This document shows positions 32,459 through 42,367 of a stretch of 64,000 bases of DNA, piece after piece. The position numbers and the translations under genes were made by a program. Numbering within the stretch: position 1 is the stretch's first letter; each line of letters starts with the position of its first letter. The DNA lies in NCBI GenBank assembly GCA_001310715.1, contig BAXV01000004.1:62001-126000 (forward strand), read 5' to 3'. Origin of the DNA: Pseudovibrio sp. JCM 19062 (GTDB taxonomy: Bacteria > Pseudomonadota > Alphaproteobacteria > Rhizobiales > Stappiaceae). The notes under the pieces were generated by a model that saw only the letters and a list, made by a program, of their open reading frames with translations, made no database searches and was not told the DNA's origin.

Positions 32459-34401
32459 CTAACTCACCACGAATTTACGCATCATGTCATAGTCTTCGTG
32501 GGTGATAATATGACAGTGCCATACATATTCTCCGGGAAGGTCGAAATGAGCAATGATGCGGGTGACCTGCCCAGGTAGGGCAATGACCGTGTCCTTCCTG
32601 CCTTGTTCATTTGGCTGAGGCTGAACCGGATTTCCCTTTACGCCCTGAAGCTCGATGGTAGCACCTTCGAAGGTCCTGCCGGTGTTCATCAGAGGTTGTT
32701 CGCGGGGCGTGAATTCCCAGTCGAATTCCTGACGGTCGATGACTTCAAATTGCACCTGATGTACGTGTATGGGGTGCCCGGAAGCGGTGGCGTTATAGAC
32801 CTCCCAGACCTCGGTTGTGTTGAGGGCCACATTTTCTGTTACTGGGTCCATGAAGAACACGGAGCCGGATTCCGGTGTGCCAAGCAGGTTCAGCTCGCGG
32901 CCCAGATCATCATCCTGCGGATAGATAATGAGCTGTCTGACAACGGCGACATCGTCTCTTGGAATTTGTTGCAGAGGTGTGCGTAAAGTCACATTTTCAG
33001 TGAACTGGGCGCCTGCGGCGGGATCGCATCATTGGCCTCGGCCACATCAAAACGCATGATAACGCCCGTGTTATCCGGATTGGCGATGGGGGCTAGTCCG
33101 CCATGTCCATCCGAGATCGGACGCTCTCCATCCTCATTATAAACAAGCTTGATTGCGTTTTCCGGATCGGTAGGATCGACAAAGCCACGGAATGGAATTT
33201 CCGGACCGTGGTTTCGCAAAATGATCTGAGACCCAGCGACCTTTGTGAAGTCTACCAGCACATCCATACGCTCTGCAGCTGATGACCAGCTGGGTCAGCC
33301 GAACCGGCCTATCCAGAAATCCGCCATCGGAGCCGAGTTGATAGAACGGCATCTTGTTTTCGAACTCAAGCACATAGCTACGCGAACTGGATGCGTTGAG
33401 CAGGCGGAAGCGGTACTTGTTGGCCTCCACATCCAGTTTCGGCCAGACCATCCCGTTGACCAATATGAAATTTCCGAAGAACTCATCCAGAATTGACGGG
33501 TTTGGCCACGTGTCTTGAATGGCCTTTTGTATAATTGGATTAACGGGTTGGCCGTGCCAACCGGGATAGTAGAGCTGGCCTTGATCATCAAACAAAACGT
33601 CTGTGATGGACAGATCAATCATGTGGTGATCTGACGGCAGAATGTCATTTTCGATCAAGCGCTCTTCATTGTCATCCTTGATCAGATACATGCCATGCAG
33701 TCCGGCGTGAACGTTGAGGCGGGTCATGCCAACTGTATGGTCATGGTACCATGCGCCCATGGCTTCCTGAGTGTTGTCATATTGGTATTCTTGCTTGACG
33801 AACGCGGGACCCGTTGACTGATAGCCTTGTGTGTACCAGGCAAGTGGATTGCCATCGCTATCGGCTTCACTATGGCCGCCGTGCAAGTGAATAACCACTG
33901 GTTTTTCAGCGCTGAACTGACCATCGGGAGAGTTCACATCAGGTATGTGCATACTCGTATCAACGGGCAAAAGATGCGGCCTGTCATTGGGCAGCTGGTT
34001 TTGCCAGTTGACGTGCAAGGTCTCGTTCTGCCGTGCAATAAGTGTTGGTCCAGGGGTTGTGAACTGACCTGCAACGCCCAGGCCATAAACGGAGGTTTTT
34101 AGTTGCTCACCGCGACTGTCAACCAAGCCCATCCACTGAGTTGTGGCGCTGATAGGATCGTGATCGGCGTATCCGGATGCCCATAAATTCGTGGTGGGAT
34201 CGGCAGTGAATTGACGAATTTCTGCTGGGTACCAGGCTCCATAAGTGTGACCGTTCCGTCTTGCGGCCCGCTGCTGGCAAAACTGGTTCCAAATACAGAC
34301 AGGTTTGTCCCTAACAAGGCACCAGCTGCAACAGTACCTTTGAGAAAGCGACGACGCCCAGCATGGAGTGCGTTGTCCGGTACACGTACTCTTTTATTCA
34401 T
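32459..34401 (-). CDS. Tat-exported multicopper oxidase (CotA/bilirubin-oxidase-like)
   Basis: A three-domain laccase-like copper oxidase of about 647 residues. The N-terminus has a twin-arginine signal (RRRFLKGTVAAGALLGTN), so it is folded with copper before export. All four copper-binding motifs are visible in order: VVIHLHGGHSE (HxHG), GAWYHDHTVGM (HxH), SGHPIHVHQVQF (HPxHxH) and WHCHIITHEDYDMM (HCHx3HEDxxM). The motif forms and DPVTENVALNTTEVWEVYN resemble CotA and bilirubin oxidase. Several shifts (near 34110, 33280 and 32995) split the frame. Possible roles are phenol, metal or bilin oxidation. It is in the candidate dif-like cassette, convergent with the dehydrogenase. Confidence 0.92.
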
Positions 34402-34860
34402 CTTTATTGTTTCCGGATGTAGAGATTATGAATTATTATTGGATAGTCTCAAGTATACAATGACTACCTACGTTATTACCTAAGGGAAATTATAGATAAT
34501 TAAGATTAGTGTCAATGAGTTGTGCCGGTAGGGTAGGCTAACTCCCTAGAAGATGGTGATGTGTACCTTTATTTGATCCTGACGTTTGTAAATTGTACTC
34601 AAGTGGCGATGAATACTACGGAATTTACTTATATTGTGCGCATCTTGTGCTGATGGACAGGTTCGACTGGTCTTAGGTCGAGCGCTGCGCTGCTTTCTGT
34701 CGTGTAATCTTGCGAAAGCCTTGTAGCTGAGCTTTGAGCTGAGATGCGGTATGCGCCAATTTGATGCTTGTCAGCTGTACCAAAGGCATCATGGCACGCG
34801 TATATGACCAATACGCATAAGGTAGATTATGGAACTAAACATGTAATGATGAGTTTGGTG
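34402..34860. other. 459-base AT-rich gap upstream of the multicopper oxidase
   Basis: No plausible gene. The part next to the oxidase (34402-34640) is AT-rich and presumably carries its promoter. The part near 34640-34800 has moderate composition. The right copy of the dif-like repeat lies at 34815-34834, followed 26 bases later by the wecB stop codon. A GCGTAT...ATACGC inverted pair immediately precedes the repeat. Confidence 0.5.
34815..34834 (+). repeat. dif-like 20-bp inverted-repeat copy, right
   Basis: The exact reverse complement of 30864-30883. On the plus strand it reads as a XerC-like half ending GCATAA, a six-base centre GGTAGA, and a XerD-like half beginning TTATGG. The flanking AATAC before the core resembles an outer XerC arm. 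Identity ends abruptly on both sides, consistent with a short specific site and not a long duplicated region. Confidence 0.5.
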
Positions 34861-36009
34861 CTAGTCGCATGAGTTTATGTGGCTTTCGACGGCGTCTGCA
34901 ATACGCTGTGCTGCCAGACCATCGCCAAACGGGTTCTCGTAGTTGAGCTTGGCGCTTTTGGACCTAAGGATGCGATTGGCTTCCTCGGTGATGGTTTGCT
35001 CGCATGTACCGACGAGTTTTGCCAGACCGCTGGTGATTGCTTCTGGTCGCTCGGTTGTCTTGCGCAGGATCAGCAATGGCGTTCCGAACTCTGGAGCTTC
35101 TTCCTGAATGCCGCCGCTGTCTGTGAGGATCAGGTCTGAGTCACGCTCCAATGCGATGAGCGCTTCGTATGACAGCGGATTGACCAGATGGACACGATCG
35201 ACATTCTTGAGCACAGATTCAACCACATCCTTGACCGCTGGATTTGGATGCACCGGCAGAACGATTTGCAGATCGTCATGACCATCCGCAATGTCCTTTA
35301 TGGCCTGACATATATTACGCATAGGTTCACCCCAGTTTTCACGCCGGTGTGTGGTGACCAGTATCAATCGTTTTTGTGGGCTAGAACGTCCTTCAGTTCA
35401 TCGAGCTCGCGTGATGGTTTGATCCGTTGCGCCAAATAACGAACAGCATCGACCACCGTGTTGCCTGTGGTGAGGATTTTCTCATGGCTGATGCTTCGCG
35501 CAGTAAGTTGTCTCTGGCGATGGCTGTGGGTGCGAACAATCTGTGCAGAGCTGATCAGCCAGCCGCCGGTTGGCTTCTTCCGGAAACGGGTCATGTAAAT
35601 TGCCGCTGCGTAATCCTGCTTCAACGTGACCGACCGGCACGGAACTGTAAAAGCTTGCAAGCGCTCCGACGAAGCCTGTTGTTGTGTCGCCATGGACAAG
35701 AGCGTATCTGGGGTTGTGGTGCACAATATACGCGCTGATGCCTTTGAGAAGTTCTCCGGCCTGATCTGCCAATTTATGGCTGGTAGCGGATAGATCGAGC
35801 CAGTTGATCTTATGTATGTCAAAGGATAACAGCGCGCTTGATGCGATCTCGCGGTGCTGGCCCGTCATGAGGACGTGGGCATTGAGGTTTGGGCGCTTTG
35901 CGATTGCGTCGATAACCGGTGCCATTTTGATGGCTTCCGGGCGTGTACCGATGATGCATAAGACCGTTGCAGGCCCTGCTCCCATAATCTTTGTGTGTTT
36001 CCTATTCAT
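34861..36009 (-). CDS. wecB: UDP-N-acetylglucosamine 2-epimerase (non-hydrolysing)
   Basis: Converts UDP-GlcNAc to UDP-ManNAc in the cytoplasm, about 382 residues. Motifs: VLCIIGTRPEAIKMAPVIDAI at the start, VHGDTTTGFVGALASFY, VGHVEAGLRSGN, PFPEEANRRLADQL, LVTTHRRENWG and LILTDSGGIQEEAPEFGTPLLILRKTTERPEA. Shifts near 35555 and 35372 (A6 read as A5) divide it. I place the start at 36009, where ATGAATAG overlaps the stop of the upstream gene. It is the last gene of the nfrB-nfrA-DUF4434-wecB operon, so its product probably feeds the NfrB glycosyltransferase rather than general envelope synthesis. Confidence 0.94.
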
Positions 36010-37084
36010 TCTTAGGATCTGATCCATCGGTGTTGCCACAGAGTTGAGCATTATGCGCCAAAAATTCTTCGATATCGCGGCTGTGTTTGTTGTCGAACCT
36101 GAGGACATGGCTGGATAATGAGAACAAGGCCACAGGCTGATCAGGCGCAGAGCGCGCATTCTCCAGTCTGCTTTTCATGGTGTTCATAGTGGTCGGAATT
36201 GTCCTGAACTCTACAGTTCTTGGGTCTATCTCAAAGATCTCGATTACCGGAATGACTCTATGGGTCTGTGCACGGAAGGCTAAGCTGATTGCGCGCTGTA
36301 AGCTGCGGCTGGAATTAGGTTCCATAAGCTTGGCCCCTAGCCCGTCTTGCAGAAATAAGATGTCTATGGAGGACCGCGACATGAGGTTGTTCCAATGACT
36401 AGCCAGTTTAAGTGGCTCCACTTTCAAATCTGCGTAGCCGGAAATAGCCACCGGACCCGGCAGCACCTCTCGCAACACATCACGGGTTTGGGTAGCGTAT
36501 TGGGTGAGCAACAGTCTGAGCTTGCTATCCAACAACAATCTGCCATCGATTTCATCTGGTATATACCAGCCCGCAAAAACCTCATCCGGATGCGTTGAAT
36601 GATGGATATGTGCTTTCAACGCATTAGCCAGCAACCTTGTTTCCTCAAGCCGCCTGTTCAGGTATGGCTGTCCTTCCGTCTTCAGCTTCTCAATGAATGA
36701 AGGATCGTAACGCAGGCCGAACCAGATCTTTGTGCCGGATTGTTTGGCCTGTGCGACTGCGGCCTCCATCCAGACTGGTAGCTGGATGTCCTGACTTAAT
36801 TCCGGGCCCCATACGGCCCATTGAAAAACGACTTCATCAACGCCAAGTCTTTGAAGTGAAAGAAGTTCACTGTACCACAACTGGTGGCTAGGAAAATAAT
36901 CCGTACCCCAGGGTTGTATGAAACTCAATTTAATAGGAATACATTCCTTAAGACCGGAGTCTCTTTGTGCGCTGGCTTTGGTGGGCATCATGAATGCGAA
37001 AAGAACAAGGCAAAATAGCCCGAAAAACAAGAGCTTAGAAGTTTGCTTGGAGACCAAAGAGTACTCTGCTGGTTTGGCTATCAT
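36002..37084 (-). CDS. Exported DUF4434-like TIM-barrel protein, putative glycosidase
   Basis: A 360-residue protein with an N-terminal hydrophobic export signal (KLLFFGLFCLVLFAFMMPTKASAQ). The mature part looks like a glycosidase barrel: LSFIQPWGTDYFPSHQLWYSELLSLQRLGVDEVVFQWAVWG at the start, IWFGLRYDPSFIEKL, and EVFAGWYIPDEIDGRLL, where the glutamate pair sits as in DUF4434/family-5-like barrels. I assign DUF4434 by overall pattern only. It starts inside the 3' end of nfrA (about 50-base overlap) and ends overlapping wecB, so it is an integral part of the operon. A periplasmic hydrolase that trims or releases the secreted polysaccharide, as in other synthase-dependent systems, is the likely role. 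Confidence 0.6.
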   Translation of the reverse strand: MIAKPAEYSLVSKQTSKLLFFGLFCLVLFAFMMPTKASAQRDSGLKECIPIKLSFIQPWGTDYFPSHQLWYSELLSLQRLGVDEVVFQWAVWGPELSQDIQLPVWMEAAVAQAKQSGTKIWFGLRYDPSFIEKLKTEGQPYLNRRLEETRLLANALKAHIHHSTHPDEVFAGWYIPDEIDGRLLLDSKLRLLLTQYATQTRDVLREVLPGPVAISGYADLKVEPLKLASHWNNLMSRSSIDILFLQDGLGAKLMEPNSSRSLQRAISLAFRAQTHRVIPVIEIFEIDPRTVEFRTIPTTMNTMKSRLENARSAPDQPVALFSLSSHVLRFDNKHSRDIEEFLAHNAQLCGNTDGSDPKNE

Positions 37085-40000
37085 CGGTGTTTAACACTTC
37101 ATGTCCTACACGCCCAAACACTTCAAGCAGGAGCAGGTCACCATAGGTCTCGGTGTACACACCTCTCCACTTCAAAGATGCACCCAGCCCTGCTTCGATT
37201 GCCACAGCGCTGATCTGGGAGTTCCAGTTTCCACTTCCGATAGAATAGGCATACGGTGAAAAAAATCAGGTTATGATCGAACCTAAAAGTGTAGCCAAGT
37301 CGTCCATCACCATAAAATAGTATTGTCTTCTCTTTTTCGAAGAACCGGCCCCCTTCCAAGTACAGATTGACGTAAGGCTCTTTCTCGATTGGTAATCCCG
37401 TGCGTTCATCGTACAGAGGAAGGAAATCGTGGCCGCGGGTGAAAGACCAAAGCACCCTCCCCAGCCAGTTATCTTCGGTAATATCTCCGCCCTTGAAGAA
37501 GCGCTCCACACCGATCTTCAGGTTCTGGCTCATAAAAGGCTTGAAGCGTGCGCCAACAATTGTTTGAAACGTATCCGGGTTGGGCCGGAAGCTATAGCGT
37601 TCGTTGAGCCACTGGACACGGGCTGTGAACTCAAACGTGCGGCCATTTTGATAGCCGAACACAGGTGGTCGCCATGCTGCCTCCACAGATCCGAACGGGC
37701 TACTGGATGGGATGCCAAGAATGGCACCGGTGACGTTCTCTTCATCCTGGCGGGAGGGACTCACGCCGTCGAAAAGCAGAAAACTGAACGGGATTTCCAG
37801 TATACGGAGCTGGCGCTGGAAGCGTTCCAGTTTGTCTTGATCATAGATATCGAGTTGTTGTTGGTTCAGCACTTCGATGCGCTTGCGGAACGCAGCTGCA
37901 GCCTTCTTGTTTTCAAAGGCAGTCAGGTAGGTATAAGCCAGATCCTCCTGTAGGTCCTCCTGATCAGGGTTGATCTCCAGCGAGGCTTCAAAGCGCGTGA
38001 TAGCCAGATCTTGCTCCCCCAGCGCGCGGGCCAGATAGCCACCCATTGCCAGTGTGACGTAGTTTGTTTTGTCCTCGGGTGGCAAGGCCAGATACTCGGC
38101 TTCGGCCTCCTGCACCCGACCTTGCTGAAACAGAATCTGAACCACCGAGGACCGAACGTCCGGGGTTGAGTTCAGCGATCTTGCCTTGAGCATATCGGCC
38201 AGTGCACTTTCCAGCGCCTCGGGTGACTGGTTGCCTGATAAAGCGTGACCTGCGCTCTGGCTGCATGATAACCGGCCATCTGCTCACGAGTGAGTGTGGA
38301 GACATTCAGTGCGCCAAGTAAGCGAGCGGCCTCGTCAAAATTTTCCTGTTCCAGAGCGATGTAGAGCAGGCCCATGCCTGCGGTCTGGTCATTGTACTCC
38401 TTATAGGAGATTGCAAACCAGTGGTGCGCCGCCTGATCATCGCCCTGCTCCTGATAAAGAAAGCCGAGCTGGTTTGCGGCAGCAAGACTGGGGCTTAGCT
38501 TATAGGATTGCAACAGCGCCTTTATTGCCTTTTCATCGTCATCCCTTTGCAAATAGAGATTTCCCAGATTCAGATAGCCTTCAGCGTTGTCGGGCTGCCC
38601 CTCGACCTCTGCCAGAACGCAGGCAAACGCTTCGTCACTGCGGCCAAGCGCGCGGTAGGCCTCACAGCGGATTGCTGTGACTGCGTCAACGTGTTGGGGT
38701 TGGTCCAGCGTCTCAACCAGGCTTAATGCTCTTGAAGGTGCGTTGAGTTGAAGAGCCAGATAGGCGCTCTCTAAAACGGTATCCGGTTGAGGATCCTGCC
38801 GCAGTGATTGGGTATAGGACCTGTCTGCTTCCTGAAGGTCGCCAGCCGTTTTTTGGACACGTGCCAGCGAGAGAAACACAAGGGCAAACTTCTTTCTGTC
38901 TTCCTTTGACAGGTCGGAGGCGTTGATGGTGTCAGTCACGTATTCCAGCCATTTGCGTGCAGCCATGTCGTCTGCTGTGTCTTCTTCTTTCAGCACGAGA
39001 TAGGCAGGCAGGATCAGCGTAGGGTCGGGATCAAGCGTCCAGTCATCAATCAGATAAGCAAGTGCGGTGTTCCAATCCTGATTGCCTGCCGAGAACGCTG
39101 CAAGATCAAACAAAAGGTGAGCATAGGCTTCCGTTTCGCTTTTAGTGAATGTGCCGGTAGCGCGGGCCTGTTTTGCGCCGACAAGTGCATTTTGAAGCAG
39201 CGTTGAGGTGAGGCTTTCGTTGTTGGAAAGCAGAGCAATATGTCCCCGCTTGGCCGAGATGCGCCAACTGGGCATGAGCTGCTCTGCTTCCTTCAGTGTT
39301 TCGTCGGCAAGGATCAAATTCCCGGTCCGGCGCGCCAGGTCGGACAGTTTCAGCAGCAACTCGGCCCAAGTATTGGCTTCCGCTTCCCGATCTTGCGGTT
39401 CTGTAATGGTGCGTAACTCCACCAAGATATCAATGGCACCTTTTATCCATCCACTGCTCAGCGCCAGTTGGCTGAATTGCATGGCATATTCCGGGTTGCT
39501 TGCGCGTTGGACTAAATATTGGCCCGCAATGGCGGCTCTGGCCTCATCGCCCGCACGGAGCGCAATGTCAGCGAGCGCCAGATAGTAGTTGGCCGCCTCC
39601 TCCGGGCTGGATGCTTGGTATTAAGCACTTGACCATCACTGGTCAGAAGCGCCTTCTCGGCTTCAGCGCTGGAACCTTTTTTCGTCAAGGCATAGGCGAG
39701 CTGCACGCGGGAGGATAACCCCAGCATATCGATACGCCCGGGATTAAGGAACGCAAGCAGTTCGTCAAGGTGGCCCGAATTAAGCACTGGCGGCGAGCGC
39801 TCTGGCGAAGGTACGTTGTTCAAGGGCGGTGGATTGGCGACCTGAAAAGAGTCCGTTCTTTTCCGCACGCCGCAGCGATTGGTAGGCTTCTTCATCCTCT
39901 CCTTGTTCTATGAGGAGGAACGCCTCGTTCAAGATTGCAGTACGCTGAGTTTCAGGAACACTGTCTAATTGGGCGAGCGCCTCCCACTCCTTGCGTGCTT

Positions 40001-40725
40001 CTTCAAACTGATTGAAGTTGCGTAACAGGTCTGCTCTGATGAGTCTTTGACGTGGTGTGGCAACTCCCAGCTCATAAAGGGCATCGAGCGCATTCAACGC
40101 CTCCTGTGTTTTGCCAATCTTGATTGCGGCCTCTGCCCCGCCAGCAAGAGCATCATTGCGGTCGCTCGGCAGCAATTTGCCGGTTTCAATCGCCAGCTTG
40201 AAGTCATTAAAGGCCTGCGTATACTCGCCACTATTCATATGCAGGTGCCCGAGTGTGAGGTATCCGCGACTGAAAGTGGGCACCTGTGCCTGCAAGATGT
40301 CCAGTTGCTCGATTGCGGCCTCCGGGCGATTGAGGGCGATCAATAGCTGTATATTTTGCCAGCGGGCAACAAGATGGTTCGGGTGGTGCTCAAGCAGCTT
40401 GTCCAGTTCGACGAGGGCTTCTTCCCTGCGCCCTTCTGCCAGAAGGCGGTAGGCGAGATTCAGCAAGGGAAAGGTAAGGTAGTCCCGCATTGTTCGTCGC
40501 AATAGGATTGGCTGTCCTGCCTGTCTTTCAAAAAGCTATTGTAATAGGCGTCCCTTTCTGCACTCGTATATGACTTATCCCCTTGTGGCTGGGTTGGAGG
40601 TTCTGGAGAGTGCGATTGGTTGGAAGCGTCAGACCAAGCACGAACATGACGAACCACAGCAGATAGAATGCCGCTTTACGGTTCGCCTTCCCGCGTATCC
40701 TGTGGGGTTCGCTTAAATGGTTCAT
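37035..40725 (-). CDS. nfrA: NfrA-like outer-membrane TPR/beta-barrel polysaccharide exporter
   Basis: About 1,230 residues. The N-terminus has a basic region and export signal (RKAAFYLLWFVMFVLGL). A long array of TPR-like repeats follows (for example HPNHLVARWQNIQLLIALNRPEAA, LGHLHMNSGEYTQAFNDFKLAI, DNAEGYLNLGNLYLQRDDDEKAIKAL, LGFLYQEQGDDQAAHHWF). The last ~260 residues are rich in alternating beta strands (FGSVEAAWRPPVFGYQNGRTFEF, GARFKPFMSQNLKIGVERFF) and resemble the NfrA C-terminal domain. In E. coli NfrA is the phage N4 receptor and outer-membrane partner of NfrB. Its ATG overlaps the nfrB stop (ATGA). Several homopolymer shifts are bridged; the stop at 37035 restores GRVGHEVLNTDDSQTSRVLFG. 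Confidence 0.78.
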
Positions 40726-42189
40726 GAGCGTGGTGGCCGCTTCACTGGGGGGGGGGGAGTCTGGCTCTCCTCCTCCGGATAGTCATGGGCAGTCTTGTCC
40801 CAACCGATCACTTCTCCTGTAGCTAAATGCCGGATCCAGGCTTTGATGGCTCGCACCATGGCAAAATAGTTGATGAAGACCGAAAGGAAATAGCGCGGAA
40901 TGACAGGGAGTAATGCCTTTAACCCGTAATGGTAGCCAGTCCAGATATGGCGCTGGATCAAGCGGTGGGCGAGCAGGAGCACGATGAACCAGATCACGTA
41001 CCAAAATGGGCTATCTTCCGGCAGCAATGGCGGCAAGTTGTAAGCATCTGGTACGAAGTGTACGTACAAGTACAGGCACCAATAGACGAATATTGCGACA
41101 TACCCGATGACAATGGCGTGGCTGAAAAATATCATCTTCCTGTCACGCCAGAAAAAGTACTTTGCGGCGAGGCCGCCTTTCCATCCCAGCTCTGACCAAC
41201 CCTGAAATGAAATGCCAATGTCCATCGGGTCTTCTGACGCACACTTTGCCAGAAGACAGAGGGAAACATCTCCTGCGTTACTGCAAAGTTCGTATACTCG
41301 CTTTTTTTTCGACGGGTGGATCCAGAGCAAAATATGCTTGAGCCCGGTCCCCGTGAGCCGCATGGACAGATCATAGTCTTCGGTTAAGGAGGCGGTGTTG
41401 AAGATTTCCGGTATACCGTTCTTATCGCTTCCGGATATGGACTGCGCTGTTTCTATGGTCTTTTTGGAGTAGCAGGTGCCTACCCCAGCACCGGGGACTG
41501 TGCCGGTTAGAATACCTCTGACGATTAGTTCCTTGGAATGAAATTCTGCGAACTCATCCATATAGTGACCCGCTGTGAACAGCCGACGGTGCCGGGGAAC
41601 GGAGAGAACGGGGAGTTGGACTACATCAGCAAGCTCAAGGCTGGCGTTCAATATACTCAGAGTATTTGGATTGAGGATATCCTCTGCGTCCTGCATGAGG
41701 AACCCAACAAAAGAGATACTGTGCTCTTGCTCGAACTCCCTGATGTTGGCGATGATGGTATTGACGCAGTCAGCCTTACAGGTTGGCCCGTCATTTTTGG
41801 TTATGACAACCCTCAGGTTGTCATGTTCGGCTGCTAACCGGTAGGCTGCCTCTTGAGTTGCCTGGTCGTTGGGATAGACGCCAATGAATACCCAGTAGGA
41901 CGGATAGTCCAGCCGTTGCATTATAGCCGTGACAGCGGGATAAAGGATTGAGCCTCATCCCAGGCAGGCAACATGATGGCGAATGGTCTTGGCGGGATAT
42001 GACCGGTTTTTTCGTAAAGCTGTTCTTCGGTTTTGCCGACCAGAGGCCCCCGATACCATGCAACAAACGAGTAAAAGAACGTGTCGATGATCAGTCGTCC
42101 GCCCCAGACAGGGCGAAGACGCATGAGGCAACAAGAAAGAGGCCTTGTGTAATCAGGAACAACAGAACAAATGCATCTGTTACCAGCAT
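40722..42189 (-). CDS. nfrB: NfrB-like inner-membrane glycosyltransferase lacking the C-terminal c-di-GMP domain
   Basis: A processive family-2 glycosyltransferase of about 489 residues. Landmarks: ALSGADDLIIDTFFYSFVAWYR near the N-terminus, FAIMLPAWDEA, YWVFIGVYPNDQATQ, NDGPTCKADCVNTIIANI, FVGFLMQDAEDILNP, YMDEFAEFHSKELIVRG, VPGAGVGTCYS, SLTEDYDLSMRLTG, FWQSVRQKTRWTL (QxxRW), SFQGWSELGW, KYFFWRDRK and GEVIGWDKTAHDYPE. The order and wording closely follow E. coli NfrB, but the E. coli protein continues about 250 residues further with an MshEN-type c-di-GMP domain, whereas this one stops. ATG at 42189 follows GGTGGGTAAGAG. Shifts include an A8 run near 41304 (7 fits). Confidence 0.82.
40747..40757. 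repeat. 11-bp poly-G/C tract at the nfrB-nfrA junction
   Basis: Eleven G on the plus strand (C on the coding strand), 21 bases before the nfrA start. With 11, nfrB ends TCATGA and its stop overlaps the nfrA ATG. With 10, nfrB stops immediately after the tract. With 9 or 12, the nfrB frame runs into nfrA and would fuse the two proteins. Such tracts are typical slipped-strand switches, but homopolymer lengths in this sequence are unreliable. Confidence 0.7.
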
Positions 42190-42367
42190 ACTCTTACCCA
42201 CCTAGATGCAACGCAACAAACTAATGAAAGTTATCCTAGGGCATTTGGGTGAGTGCGTTCATTCTTTGGAAGTGCCCAAAGGATCTGCCTGAGACACTTA
42301 CAACATGGGTAGACGTGCTTGAATTTCCTTGGTTATTTCGTGTTTCTCATCGGCATTTGATGCAGAA

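Larger units (their letters stand above)
30864..34834. mobile_element. Candidate 3.97-kb dif-module-like cassette (adh + multicopper oxidase)
   Basis: Two oppositely oriented copies of a perfect 20-mer with a dif-like core bracket two genes, a zinc alcohol dehydrogenase and a multicopper oxidase, and nothing else coding. Both borders are AT-rich, and a possible truncated gene lies just outside the left border. There is no transposase or integrase inside. This geometry resembles the pdif modules known from Acinetobacter plasmids, which are bounded by inversely oriented XerC/XerD sites and move without their own recombinase. Assignment as a mobile unit is inference. Confidence 0.35.

Noticed and set aside
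30864..34834. Classical composite transposon or insertion sequence
   Set aside because: There is no transposase, and I see no target-site duplication next to the 20-bp repeats.
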